NCBI GenBank assembly: GCA_002633005.1
Contig: NMRA01000321.1
Location: 406,403-470,402, forward strand
Source of the DNA: Phoronis australis
Taxonomy: Eukaryota > Phoronida > Phoronidae
Length of the DNA stretch: 64,000 bases
Reading direction: 5' to 3'
Part shown: in pieces, positions 1 to 12,806 of the stretch
How positions within the stretch are numbered: position 1 is the first letter of the stretch
How the letters are laid out: each line of letters begins with the position of its first letter
Notes under the pieces: generated by a model
The model's input: only the letters and a program-made list of their open reading frames with translations
Told to the model about the DNA's origin: nothing
The model's database searches: none
Made by a program: the position numbers and the translations under genes

Positions 1-2190
1 AATTAAAAGGCAATGCTATTAGGTGGCACAACATTAGTCGTGCCCACCAAAAAAACACCGTTATCAACATGTATACTCTTCTCAAAAGGAACACTTTTGT
101 CACGGCTGAGTGAAGCGGCAGATAACAAATCAGAGATTACAAAACAAAAAAATGGTCACTGAGCAATGCAGAATACGTTAAGTTTGCCCGAAAAAAGGGA
201 AGGCTTTGCCACCTTCATAAACGAATTAAACTTGTTTGCCAAATTTCAAGTAAATCTGTCAAAGGAGCTCCAAAGATATAGAGGCAAATGCAAAAAAGTT
301 AATTTGCCAATAGTGGGCAGAGCAGTGCAGTCATTTCTCTAGCTGTTCGCACATTAATGTATGGACTCTTTTCTCCTAATCCAATCCATCTCAGTAACAC
401 ATCTCCAAACAATCATGAAGCTCTTCCAAAGGGTTAATGAATATACACGTGCAGCAGTAGACCCCAGGCACACAGACAGAGAAAACAGCAATGTGGTCAC
501 ATAAAAAAACACTACTGGCATGCCGTTTTTAGGGTTTATGCGAACATTTTTATTTCAAAAATCTTGTGGCTCCCTTGTGACTAATTGGATATGGAAGTGT
601 ATACAAGTCATTTTTGCTAAAGTAGAGGGAGTGCATAGCAACACAGGAGAGACGAAAGGTAAAGATAGGATCATGCTCAATGTTTATTTGATAAACCACT
701 ACAAATGGTCAAACATTAGATATGATACTTTCAAGTAGCATCCAAACAGCCAAGCAAACAATCTTAAAAACTACTCAAACAGTAAGTGTTTTAGCCTCCA
801 GTTTCCAAGAAACTAAAGACATCAACATAATGTACGCAGGAATGTGAGTGTTTGATGGGAAACCCAAAAATTTAGATGTCTATCATATGAGCATATATTC
901 TTCAATGAAAAGTATATGTAAATTGGACGAACTTTTTTAAACTTGATTCACTGATCTGTCGCTTCTGGGTTTTTTTAATTTCTGAAGAACCCAGTTTAAA
1001 AAAATTACTGCAGTAATAAAAAAGAACAGCAAAGGTTTTATACAAACTCTAGGAATGTGACTTGGAATTCCATCGCCTTAGACTGCATGTATTCTCACTG
1101 TTTTTTACTAATCTTGGGTAGTTTTATTTTTACTTTCCCCTGCCCTCATAACGAAGTAAAAAAGTTCTGGCCTAGTTTAAATAAGTCAAACACAAATGCT
1201 GTGCAAACAGACAGTGTCAGACACTACAGTACCTATAAGTAGATAACAGTTGTGAGGTTACTTAAAGTGAGAGGCCATGTTTCAAATCTTTCCACACTAT
1301 TGTCAAAATTAAAATCCATTATCAAATATATCATTCAGGTTGCAAGCACACACGAAGTGTGTCAAACAGATTATCAATTTTCACGGGATTGCCCAATCGA
1401 TCCAAAATTGGGTTGCTCGAAGTAAGTACCAGATGAACCCTCAATTCCTTTCGACATTAACTTAGAGGCTTTGTGCTATCACCACAGTGAGAAGTTTAAC
1501 ACAAAAAAGTGAAATCTAATTTTCATGATTTCTGATCAATACTTAATACGTTGTTAAAGAGAATGCAACATAAACATTGCAAACTAAATTCACTTATTTA
1601 AAAAATTGACCTGCTGTGAACCAGTCATTCTATGTTCTTCTTTTCATTTTTACACAGACATCTTAAAATCATTTTCTTTCACTGGAGAATAAACATTCAG
1701 GTCAAATCTTTATGTTGTTATTCAACACATGAAAAATCAGTTGCAACATACAGAAGATGCACTAATTTGTTGAGTAATGAATGGAAATTAAAGCAGTTCC
1801 AATGAGTACTACCATTGTCCAATTCTGATAATGATTTGTGTAATGGATGTAAAAAATGCAGATTGATGTGTGTAGTTTCATTGGACATGAATCCAGCATG
1901 CTTTAACTAGTCACTCCCTCTATTGTCCAGGCACAGAACCAGACTAGTATACCAGATCTGAGAGCTGCAATGCTTAAAGCACTTATAATAAATTATTCCT
2001 ATAAATTATTAATTCTCAGTGGAGAGCAGTTTTTTTTTCAAATTTCCCAAAGTTAAAGTTACCATGTATCTGTCAATGAGCACATCGAGACGGCAATTCG
2101 AATGGCCAAAAAACATTGAGTTGCTGGTTAACTAAATGCTGGTATGAACACAAGAAACCAAAAAAAAAAACCCAGCTCATCATAACATAC
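1..2190. other. non-coding DNA downstream of TMEM129 exon 3 (probable intron)
   Basis: AT-rich stretch following the donor of TMEM129 exon 3. I searched the minus strand for the RING exon (closely spaced Cys, a Trp-Cys-x2-Cys block) and saw nothing like it. The only open frames here lack coding character. Most likely part of the last TMEM129 intron. Confidence 0.5.
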
Positions 2191-5100
2191 CCAGTTTGCT
2201 TGAGGCACAAAAACGGGGTTCTGATTCACTTGCTGTCGGAAAGACACAACAAATCTCTCACTGATTGACTGATGTATGACTATGTTACGTGCATTCCTCA
2301 CAGGGGCTTGTAACTTGTCCTTAAGATCACTGTACTCTGTTGCATTCAACCTGGTCAAGATACAAACAAAATCAGATATTATTTACAGTTATTATTATTA
2401 AACAGCAGTTTCCCAAAACAAACTCAACAGAACTTACAAGAACTCGTTAGCCTGAGATTAAGCTATGGCTGACTTTACGCCGTGATTATGTTAAGTGATG
2501 CGGATGGAATTGTTTTCAAGATAAAATAGTAGACTACTATAAAATTATTGACTTTACATATCAAATTGTTAAATCTTGTCTAAACAAGGGTGACCACAAC
2601 ATGTTTTAACATTATATATTTTATTCAGTTTTGCAATATTCCCATTGTAGCATGAAAACTAGTATACTATATAAACACCACCTAAAACACTACAGAACTG
2701 CACCGACGGGTTTCACTTGCTGACTATATGGATGCACAGAAACTTTCAATATAAAAGGCACACACGGATTTAACTTGTCCCCACTTTACACAACATCTCT
2801 CCATACAATATGGATGATTTTTTTGTAGTTTCAAATGATTTCCATGTTCACATTCAGGCTTTGAACCATAAGTTCCAGATTTTTTTAAATAGGGCATTCA
2901 CAGACAATGAAAATTGAAAATAGGACATTTTAGGCAATAAGTTAAATTAGTTGTGTTCAAAGGTGAAATTTTGCCTTGTCCTATGTTGGCCTTCTTATTT
3001 GCATCAAGCGCATAAGAAGTAGTTATCTTGACTTGTCAGCTGTCCACAAACTAAGTCTCCTTTAAAAGTCAAATCAAGGTTTCTTGGGACACCGTCAACA
3101 AAAAAACAACTTCGGGGTCCCTGACAAGTTGTCTTAACTTTACTTTGAATCGAATGACTTTTCTAAGTATCGGAACAACATTATGGCACATTTGAACATC
3201 TCATTACAACCCATTTCAGGATATGGTACACGTCAGTGGGTTGAAGGGTGGGGAATGGGAAATAATTAATAGCAAGAACACCCAGTAAGTAATGCAGTAC
3301 AGCTGCATATCTTTTGAATCCCTACCTGATTGTAAAGGATGGCACATTGGGGTTAACGCTAGACACCATGATATTCAGATATTGGACCCCTTGTAAACTC
3401 TCATACGACAATTCATGTTCTTGGGCTTCAGTCAAGGTCAAGTGAATATCGCTTTGATGAGCGACATCCAGATGATACGTCGAAGTCTTTATGACCCAAC
3501 TGTCTGTCACGTAAATCCTCCTGCCAGGCAACCCGGTTACAAACTTGTTGAAACGACGGAATTCAATGTTTATGGAGGAGGCCACTGATCGCCATGAGCC
3601 TGTCTCGCTCAGGTAGGCAAGCTGTCTGCACATTGGATGGTTCTGCCAATGGTTTCGAGTCCAGTAGAATGCCAGAAGTGAACAGAATATTGGGAGTGTA
3701 ATAGAGACTAAGAATCCTGCTTGCCACAGCTGACTAACTTTCCACGGTGTTACTAGATGGTGATTGAAGAAAGACATGCCGATATAGTACCCTAGAAATA
3801 AATGCTACAAATTAACAAGAAGCATGGTGCTGTTATGGTGTATAGACTGTCAGCTTATAAAAACTGGCATTTTGGTCTCATTTACATCCAATACTATGCA
3901 AATCATTTAACACACGAGCAAACAATTAGTGTAAAAAAGCCTTTGTGTGATAGAGACTGGTCCCATTCACTAAAAGGAATTGAAAGACCATGGACGCTTG
4001 ATATAAAATGTGAAATTTTGTAGGAGTTGGCTAACACAATCAAGATTGTTGACTTTACCCACTGTTGGCTGAGTGGACCTGTTTATTAGCTGCATTTAGT
4101 GACAGTAAGTGGGTAACGGGGAAGTTGCTTTGCATTGCTGTCGATACTTTGCCACAGTATTGTCGTTGTTGGCAAATTTCAATCTGGATGAGTAGCATAC
4201 ACGCCATTATGGTCTCATATGACAGTAATATGGAGGAGGAGCAGACATACCATTATGGTCTCATATGACAGTAATATGGAGGAGGAGCAGACCTACCATT
4301 ATGGTCTCATATGACAGTAATATGGAGGAGCAGACCTACCAATATAATCTCAACCGAATGTAACACCACAAAAATCACACTACTGTAAAACTTTGCTAGT
4401 TTTTGCAAGTCTTTAAAATCAGGACATAGCTGAAACTAAATCTTCTTGACTTTGATGATTGGAAGACGTGCCCCATCAGATCTACCTTATTCTGATTTTG
4501 ACAATATTCAAAATATTTTAATTTCAAACACATGCCTACCTAGTAGTCACTATGTTTGGGAGTGTTAATCACACAATTAGCCAGAAATCTAGGAGTTTGC
4601 TCATGACTGTTATACAGCATATTGTTTGTCCGAAATCTACTAGCATGCACACGCCTGTTAAACAAATTCTTACAGTAAACAGTATAAATTAATATCATTC
4701 TTCAGGAGACAGATTTTCCAATACTTACAATTAATAGTTAATGAAAAATCAAAGTTGCACTTGACTCCCTTTAGCTAAAAATGAAAATCTAATTCAGCAT
4801 TTTCCTCTCTCTACTCTCATAAAATCGGTCCCAAAAATTTTTCTTTAGCATACCACAATTCCACTCCCATTACCAATGAATCACCCCCACAGAATTTTAC
4901 CAATTTTAAGTGTATAAACGGATCAATTCAATTTCCATTTGATAGCCAGCGCAACAGTGTAAAACACAGCTTTCAGTTAAATTGAAAACAAAAACTTTAA
5001 AAACTCACCCAATGGCAACAAAGAATGGAAGACCATGGTTATTGTTACTCTTTTGACATGGTAATACACGAAGTTCAGCTCTTGGCTACCCAGAAATCCA

Positions 5101-5210
5101 GACAGTAGGTTCTGCACAGTCAGGCCAGCTGAATTAAACTCAGTAGGTGGCACCACCAGACAGAAGGATAACAAGAAGTACCCAATAGTGAAGACTACAC
5201 TATCTTCCAT
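2191..5210 (-). CDS. TMEM129: TMEM129, ER membrane E3 ubiquitin ligase (partial; last exon off window)
   Basis: TMEM129 is a RING-type E3 ligase of the ER membrane used in ER-associated degradation. Coding exons on the minus strand: 5009-5210, 3326-3791 and 2191-2350. All have GT-AG borders (donors GTGAGT, GTAGGG, GTATGT) and matching phases (1, 2, 0). Together they give 276 residues. Exon 1 starts at an ATG (MEDSVVF) and has the hydrophobic N-terminus and the family signature AGLTVQNLLSGFLGS. Exon 2 runs from GYYIGMSFF through a membrane segment (FLVSITLPIFCSLLAFYW) to IEFRRFNKFVTG, VTDSWVIKT and HLTLTEAQEHELS, all recognisable TMEM129 blocks. Exon 3 carries LNATEYSDLKDKLQAPV and NIVIHQSI. 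The cysteine-rich RING exon expected after residue 276 was not found in 1-2190, so it probably lies beyond the left edge. Family identity is firm from several collinear blocks. Confidence 0.92.
4203..4341. repeat. 46-bp minisatellite, 3 copies
   Basis: Three near-identical direct copies start at about 4204, 4250 and 4296, a period of 46 bp. The core reads CATTATGGTCTCATATGACA followed by GTAATATGGAGGAGGAGCAG. The third copy lacks one GGA triplet. It lies in TMEM129 intron 1. Confidence 0.9.
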
Positions 5211-5239
5211 AATGTCGCACGACCTGAGAGCGAACNAGT

Positions 5240-5425
5240 TTGTAGCACAAATATACGGGTCTTCAAGGGCAAACTTGAACTAGAAACTCCTATGCATAAA
5301 CTATAATGTATTCGAGCACAGTCTGATAACCAATTATCTTAAGTTCGCACAAAAGGAGCAGAGAAATTGCCAAAAATAGTTTCGAGTTCGTTTCGAGTAC
5401 AAAGATTAGAGACCGGGCCCTGATT
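5240..5425. repeat. dispersed repeat, copy 1 (upstream of TMEM129)
   Basis: This block starts with TCTTCAAGGGCAAACTTGAA and ends TTTCGAGTACAAAGATTAGA then GGGCC. A diverged copy lies at 25570-25730. The two share GTATTCGAGCACAG, CTGATAACCA, GCAGAGAAATTGCC and TTTCGAGTTCGTTTCGAGT. This copy begins 30 bp upstream of the TMEM129 start codon, next to a single N at 5236. Function is not visible. Confidence 0.75.
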
Positions 5426-6896
5426 CAAATAAAGTGTCAAACACACTGATTATTATTACTTTGTATACTGTATACAATCACTATTCATTCACTTGGTCTT
5501 CATCTTGTCTGCACAAAGGGAGTCATTTTTTACAAGCATGACCTCTTTTGGTGATAACAGGTCTGAGACAATATTTGCTCCCTCTGATGCATAAATTCAG
5601 TTCAGAATCTTTTTCTAAGGCATTTATTCGTAATTCAGATTAAGGGTGGCAGCCTCTCTCAGCAGGAATACATGTAACTTCTACCTGGATGCACAATGTG
5701 TTTCTATGATTGTGTATTTTAGACTACAAGTGATATTTGTCACCTTATTAATACTTAAATTTCCTTATTGTTAAGCACTTTTTGTGTCGGGGACAGCATA
5801 TGTCCGCCTAGCCTTGGTGCAAAGCAGTATACAGTCGATGTGGGTAAAAATAACCAAGTAAAATCTGACATAAAATTAGTGCAATTTAAATTACTTTTAC
5901 TTGATCAAACTAATTTATTAATAACGTCACAGTTAAGTTTTGGGGCAATCCTATGCGTTGGCTTTTTACTCTACTGTATTTCAATACAGCGTCACCTATT
6001 GGCCAGTTTCTCTTTTCATTGATTCAATCTTCAATCAACTGTTCTTCCACCGAGATTGCCTACATGTCACAACAATTAGTTTCACTTCGTTAAAAGTTTT
6101 TAGCACTTTAATACCAGCATACCAAATTTCAGAACAAATTTTGCTGCAGTGAAGCTGTCTGGTGTCCTGAGAGATGTTGCAAAAAATTAGGAATAACCAC
6201 ATGTCAAGAGCGTATTGTTTTCAAAACGATCATAGACTTTTGTTTGTTGTAAAAGATGGTGAATTATGCAAGAAAATGAAGTTTATTAGACTGTACTTCA
6301 CTTAAACGGCTGCTACAAGCAAGGTGAATGTCGATTGTCTCCCACATTTTGCAAGTGCATCCACCAGTCATTAGAACTACATGTTGATAATATAGGTTTC
6401 ATGACCAGGTGATGAGAACAACCTGGGGGCATGAAATTTTGAGGTCTATTGGCGCTTAAAAGTCTTCCCAGCTCTATTTTGACGACAGTCTTCATACAGC
6501 TAGCTGGATGGCAAAAGTCTACCATCACATGAGCAGAAACACGTTCTCGAGGACTCAAGGTTTTTCAAAGATGACATTTGTCTGCGAGAGCACGTATTTT
6601 CTCTTTCTTGTAAAGGAGAAGTTTTGTAGAGGCACCCACTATAGTACCATTTTCTACTCAAAGTTTTAATCAATTCCCCCCACAAAATACAAACGTGCTA
6701 ATAAAGATTTGAAATCTCTGGACAAATTCGGTTGCACTTACTATATAACTATCCTAGCTCTTGTCATAAAAAAAACAAAGAGAGGGCACAAATTAAAAAC
6801 AACTGTTTCCTAGTCAAAAAACTGGTTACAAAAGAATCTGTGTGATATTGTTAACTCTGATCAGCATCAAAACATGGCCGGTTATCTTTAATCGTA
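5426..6896. other. intergenic, nothing recognised
   Basis: AT-rich non-coding DNA upstream of TMEM129. Open frames on both strands are short and lack any recognisable domain or splice context. Confidence 0.5.
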
Positions 6897-8882
6897 CTCA
6901 ATACTTGTAGTTTTTATCTTATTAGTTCATCGATTTTTAAAAATCAAAAACTTTACTTGGTTGTTTTTTCCAGCTGAGTTCCATTGTGGTGTTCATTTTC
7001 AATGAGAATTATTAGTTAATGCATTATGAAAATTAGCTATTATGTACCAGGTAAAAAAGTTTATAACAGTTTATGTTTGAGTAATTACACTAATTATGTC
7101 ATGCCCGTACTGGACAATTCGGTGATCACAACCGTATCTGATTCCGGCTCCACGCTCTCTTTGATCCTCGAAAAAAGCTGCTCAGAAGGATGAAAATTCC
7201 GACCTATCTTTAGAAATGCGTGACTTCCTTGTAAGCGTATTATTCACTGTATATAACAAATGAAGACCTCTGAAAACACTGAACTTTGAACTTGAAGGCA
7301 AGTGAAGCATGAATAAGAAGAGACCAATTGGTACGCGTAATACATTTGTGGAATCGCCATGACAACAAGATTCAAGAAAATATAAATATCAATTACCGGT
7401 ATGTACATTTGTAGTGTCCAATTTTAAGCAATGAGTACATTTTGGGGGGTACAGTGTATGTCTAGTATGTGGCTAGGCAATTACATCACCCTGGATGCTG
7501 CAGGCATACAGGGGCGAACGCATATCCCCACAAAAAGTTATGAATTTCAAAATACAGGAAATAAAATCAAATGAAACATGCATATATGCACATGGAGTTA
7601 TAATTAACACATACCATAAGTAGCGGTTTGCTTGAGTTTCTCTTACCGGGTGCCATTTTGAGGAAGTTACGTGAAATCATGCAAGTTGACATATAAATAG
7701 TCCAAGCGACACAAATCTTACAATTTTCACCCGATACCTTCCCATGCTATTTTACAAGTGTCATGCGCCAGCGTCACGCGCTTCACTCAGTCTCGCGCTA
7801 GCCTTTGCCTTACTCATGGGGCTCCGTTGAAATACTTTGTGGTTATCAGTGAAAAAATTCACGGTGACCAAAAACGTGGAGCTGGAATNCTCAATACTTG
7901 TAGTTTTTATCTTATTAGTTCATCGATTTTTAAAAATCAAAAACTTTACTTGGTTGTTTTTTCCAGCTGAGTTCCATTGTGGTGTTCATTTTCAATGAGA
8001 ATTATTAGTTAATGCATTATGAAAATTAGCTATTATGTACCAGGTAAAAAAGTTTATAACAGTTTATGTTTGAGTAATTACACTAATTATGTCATGCCCG
8101 TACTGGACAATTCGGTGATCACAACCGTATCTGATTCCGGCTCCACGCTCTCTTTGATCCTCGAAAAAAGCTGCTCAGAAGGATGAAAATTCCGACCTAT
8201 CTTTAGAAATGCGTGACTTCCTTGTAAGCGTATTATTCACTGTATATAACAAATGAAGACCTCTGAAAACACTGAACTTTGAACTTGAAGGCAAGTGAAG
8301 CATGAATAAGAAGAGACCAATTGGTACGCGTAATACATTTTTGGAATCGCCATGACAACAAGATTCAAGAAAATATAAATATCAATTACCGGTATGTACA
8401 TTTGTAGTGTCCAATTGTAAGCAATGAGTACATTTTGGGGGGTACAGTGTATGTCTAGTATGTGGCTAGGCAATTACATCACCCTGGATGCTGCAGGCAT
8501 ACAGGGGCGATAGCATATCCCCACAAAAAGTTATGAATTTCAAAATACAGGAAATAAAATCAAATGAAACATGCATATATGCACATGGAGTTATAATTAA
8601 CACATACCATAAGTAGCGGTTTGCTTGAATTTCTCTTACCGGGTGCCATTTTGAGGAAGTTACGTGAAATCATGCAAGTTGACGTATAAATAGTCCAAGC
8701 AACACAAATCTTACAATTTTCACCCGATACCTTCCCATGCTACTTTACAAGTGTCATGTGCCAGCGTCACGCGCTTCACTCAGTCTCGCGCTAGCCTTTG
8801 CCTTACTCATGGGGCTCCGTTGAAATACTTTGTGGTTATCAGTGAAAAAATTCACGGTGACCAAAAAAGTGGAGCTGGAATT
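6897..8882. repeat. 993-bp direct tandem duplication (or uncollapsed haplotypes)
   Basis: Bases 6897-7889 are repeated at 7890-8882 with an offset of exactly 993 bp. I counted about ten single-base differences (for example TTTTAAGC/TTGTAAGC and GCGAACGC/GCGATAGC), roughly 1 %. The junction carries a single N at 7889. No gene is evident in the unit. An N at the joint and allele-like divergence make duplicated haplotype contigs as likely as a true recent duplication. Confidence 0.9.
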
Positions 8883-8928
8883 CTTCGCCAAAGGCAAAGT
8901 AACCTTAAAAGCTTCATATGTGTAGAAG

Positions 8929-9625
8929 CACAGCCGTCCTCAGCTTCTGATCGCCCCCAATACACTACATATAAAAGTACAAGGTATGACACTCCTGACT
9001 AGAAATTCCACGGGTGCTTCACTTCAGCCTTCCATAGCTAACATAAAACTCAATAAATTTACACAAAACAAGGTTTCAACAAACCATTAGCAATTGTTCT
9101 TTCTTCCAATACCATTCACGGTGTCCTGTTCCGGCGACTTCGTAAGAAATTCGCAGTCAAAGAACAAAAATGTTCACAAAAAGTCCAAACACACTTCCAT
9201 CTTGGACGGCTTGAGGTCAAGGACAGTACGGAAATTGCCAATTTGTCACGTAAAGTCAAGATGTCCATCCGTAATTCATTGGTATAATTTCCGTACAGTC
9301 CTTGACCTCGAGCCGTCCAAGATGGAAGTGTGTTTGGGCTTTTTATGAACATTTTTGTTCTTTGACTGCAAATTTCTTACGAAGTCGCCGGAACAGGTGG
9401 GAATGGTATTGGAAGAAAGAACAATTGCCAATGGTTTGTTGAATGCTTGTTTTGTGTAAATTTATTGAGTTTCATGTTAGCTATGGAGGGCTGAAGTGAA
9501 GCACCCGGGGAATTTCTAGTCGGAAGTGTCATACCTTGTAGTACACTTATTATATGTAGACTACATGATCGTCCCCAATGCACTACATTGTAGTGCATTG
9601 GGGGCGATCAGAAGCTGAGGACGCT
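8929..9625. mobile_element. long inverted-repeat (foldback) element, ~700 bp
   Basis: The left arm, from CGTCCTCAGCTTCTGATCGC at about 8935 to about 9235, reappears as its reverse complement from about 9285 to 9623. The arms are roughly 300 bp around a ~50-bp loop. The ends are flanked by the 10-bp direct repeat TGTGTAGAAG (8919-8928 and 9626-9635), consistent with a target-site duplication. No transposase is encoded. Foldback elements with long arms and 9-10-bp duplications occur among Mutator-like elements; that assignment is inference. Confidence 0.8.
9571..9605. repeat. perfect palindrome at the foldback right end
   Basis: CCCCAATGCACTACA is followed by one T and then its exact reverse complement, TGTAGTGCATTGGGG. 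This is a 15-bp-arm hairpin nested in the right arm of the larger foldback element. Confidence 0.85.
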
Positions 9626-9661
9626 TGTGTAGAAGTAGAACACTGAAGAAAGTAAGCGCTT

Positions 9662-9748
9662 TTTTAAGTGATAGTTTTAATTCTGGAACGTATTTTTGAA
9701 GAGCTGAAAACTCTTAATCGGTGGGACGAAATTCGTTCAGAAAGCGAT
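9662..9748 (+). other. possible isolated plus-strand exon
   Basis: An open frame ending in EELKTLNRWDEIRSESD runs into a strong donor (GATG|GTAAGTATGG at 9748/9749). There is no recognised family, no clear acceptor (a T-run then AAG or ATAG) and no partner exon, so this may be chance. It would be the only plus-strand gene piece between TMEM129 and TNIP copy A. Confidence 0.2.
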
Positions 9749-10253
9749 GGTAAGTATGGTAGCCCCTAACCGGTCAACCGAGGGGCTATGTTGCGTACGT
9801 GTTGCCTAATAATAATTATGTGGCCCGCCTGCGGCATGTCCACGGCACAGGCGAACTGTAAGCCTAACACACTCGTGACTTGGAACAGCATGAAGTGATT
9901 TTCCACAATAATATGCGCTAATATTCACACGTGGCGTCATCGAACGAAGTTCAAAGACAAACTTAAATTATTAAACTGAGAAGAAAATACTTGCCACGGG
10001 AAATTCTGTTTACGGAAGTAAACCGTGATTTCCTGGTTTCCAATACGCAAGAGTGCGATTCCTAAGTAAAATCACCAGATGGCGCAAGATACCACCGCAC
10101 GGTCACCCTGCGGCCGCCTGCCGCGTTGGCGCATTCGGCGGGTGCGGGGCGGTTCAACCAAAATACAGGGCTCACAATACTAGGGATTTTCAAAGCGAAA
10201 ACAATTGAAGCTAAGTATTTTTTGAAGAAATTAAATTTTGATTTATATCACTG

Positions 10254-10590
10254 CAGTGGCGGATTTAGGGGGGCAAAGGGGGCCACTTGCATGCTCCCCT
10301 AAAATTCTAGCTCCCAGATACCATTTGGGAGTTCGGTTCGAATTGCGGAGTAGCATATGCGCGCACCCAGGGGGTTCAGGGAGCGAATGCATAGGCTTGC
10401 GCAGGCCTTGCACAAACCCCGGCGTTTATTAATTTTTTTCATAGTAATAAAAAACTGAGGTCACAAACCACCGTGACAAAAATTCGAGACCCCTGCATCC
10501 CTACATTTGAGGCTCGACACGCGCATGTGGCGAAATGCTGGTTATTCCTGAGCCCTGCCGCCCCAACTCAAAATCTTGGATCCGCCTCCG
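10254..10590. mobile_element. MITE, CAGTGGCGGAT family
   Basis: Starts CAGTGGCGGATTTAGGGGGG and ends CAAAATCTTGGATCCGCC, its imperfect inverted match. The internal GGGGCC/GGCCCC tracts are typical of the other copies in this window. No clear target duplication. Non-coding. Confidence 0.75.
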
Positions 10591-10966
10591 ACTCACGCGG
10601 CGCCTAGTGCTAGTTGGTGAGTGGGCGGCGTACGTATAGGCGTGAAACCACCTTTTGGCATTTGAACGAGCGCCTACGCACCGTAAGTTACGTTCAGTGC
10701 TCAATGTAATACGGTGGGCTTTGGGCGCCTACTTACCTCTTACCACTACAGCACTGGTGGCGCTATACGGCTCAGCCATAGGTCATTAATACCGCGTTTC
10801 CCGTTGCTCCCAACTTAATTGTTCGATTCTATAGCCCAACCACAAGTTGGGAAGCTTTACCTCTGTAACTAATATCTTACACGACTGATTAACTCCATTC
10901 TGGCATTTATGATTGGNCAAACACGTTGTACGTTCAGAGCTATATGAATATTGCATTCGCCGAATT

Positions 10967-11085
10967 TCGGTAGCTCCTTCCTTTTTAGTGGACTTTTGTC
11001 TCGTTTTCTACTTTCTTGGACTTTTTGTTCCTATGAGGCGTATGATTTTTGCCCACTTTGCCAAATGGGGGGGGGGGGGGACTCT
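10967..11085 (+). repeat. dispersed repeat with TCTCGTTTTCTACTTT core, copy 1
   Basis: Contains AGTGGACTTTTGTCTCGTTT, then TCTACTTT, a TGAGGCGTATGATTTTTGCC segment and TTGCCAAATGGGG. Diverged copies occur at 30988-31100 (same strand) and 38350-38432 (opposite strand). A G-run follows. Probably another short transposon family; ends not defined. Confidence 0.6.
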
Positions 11086-11527
11086 TCCAAGCCTCCCGAG
11101 CCAAGCAAGAAAGTGTTGGCTGTGATTTGCATGGGAAGGAGTAAGCATCAAGGAAAAAAAAATCTCACCACTTTACACTTCTCGGGTGAATTTTGTTTTT
11201 TGAAAAAATGAACACGTAAAACAAGCATTAAGTCGATAACCAGCTACATGTATGTCTTAAAGTTTGGCCTAAAATAGTAATACATGTATGTCAGAGACAA
11301 ATAAAATGAATACACAGGGAAGCACCATAAACAGTGAGATACTACTCTTGGTCTCCCTGATAAATATGCAACACGTTAAAATTACTCCATAGACGGATAA
11401 AACATCCAAAGTCAGTACTGGCAATGATAGTGTAAACATGTACATATATGTGAACAAAAAACCGAAGTAACAGAAAAATAAACACATAACCTATGAATAT
11501 TCAATAATCATAAACACATTAAGCAGT

Positions 11528-11790
11528 CAGTGGCGGATTTAAGGCGAGGTCAAGGGGGCCATGCCCCCCCTCTAAAATTCTCTCACATTTGGCAGTTCTT
11601 GGTGCGAATCGCTGATAAGCGTATGCGCGCACCCAGGGTGGCTCGGGGGTAAGAAGGTCCACGAACTGAACCCCGGCGAAACGTTGAGACTCCTCATCCC
11701 AACACGTTAGACTGGGCGTGCGCATGTGGCGAAATTCTAGGTAATCCTGTGCCCTGGCCCACCTAACTCAAAATCCTGGATCCGCCACTG
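11528..11790. mobile_element. MITE, CAGTGGCGGAT family
   Basis: A 263-bp element from CAGTGGCGGATTTAAGG to AAAATCCTGGATCCGCCACTG, with terminal inverted repeats intact at both tips. Flanks GCAGT and GCAAT match at four of five positions, consistent with a 5-bp target duplication. Non-coding. Confidence 0.85.
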
Positions 11791-12806
11791 GCAATAGTCA
11801 ATTTTTTTGGCAACATGGATGGACAGAGGGGCTCTCGGTTTGATCAAGAGCCGAAAAAAGTTTGCCGGGGGAATTGTTGCAAGTTTGATGAGATAGGCGT
11901 TTTAGCTTTGGCTAATAAACAACATGATAAACACAGAAACACGTTACCCACATTAATTGAAATCGAGGCAGAAATTTAAAACAATGGGCTACTTGACGAA
12001 TGGGTTTTCGCTCTGCTTGAAAAGTGCTGGGCCAATTAGAATCCGTTTTGGGACTGGTCTTAAATAAATTGAACATTTCCGTATCACTTTAAATGACGTA
12101 GGCAAAAGATTTCAAAGGAGCTACTATAAAACTGACTCAAGAGCCGATGTCAACAAGAGCAAAAAAGAATGTACCGGTGTCTATGCCGAGTGTCACGACT
12201 AGGCTTTGTCATGACTATGCAAGTGTGCGTTAAATGCTCCACACCCTCAATCATTTGGACAAGAGAGCCGACGCAACATGGCAGGGACGAAGCGAAGTTT
12301 TATTTTGAGTTTACATTCGCTTTGTGGACGCCACATTTGTACCAGAATACACGAAACTCAGCTGCTGAATAACCAATGACTCACGCAAATAAGACGTGTG
12401 ATAGTTGGCAAGTAGCCTAGTTTGTTACTAGAGAAATTTGCTCGACATCTAAAAATTGAAACGACCGGACATAATGCTAACTGCGGTTTCTGGGCTGAAT
12501 TTTATAGTTATATTTGTGTATGTCTTAATACATTGGTAACAGTAATGCCACTAACTTCAGGACAGGCATTTTCGACAATGACGCTTCCAAAATAAACATG
12601 AAAGTATGTAAATACTGCTAATCATTGACATCCGTTTTGCTCAGATGAAACCAAGTTTTTTATCCACACACAAAGTGGAAGTCTGGAACGACTCAATAAA
12701 CTATTTGTCTTTCTACTACTCGTCCTTGACTGGTAGCCCACTCTTCAATGGTTTGTATATAACCATTTAAAAAAGACACAATCAGCGGCAGCAACCTCTG
12801 AAGTAT

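Noticed and set aside
9094-9352. Open frames in both strands of the foldback element
   Set aside because: They mirror each other because of the inverted repeat and encode nothing recognisable.
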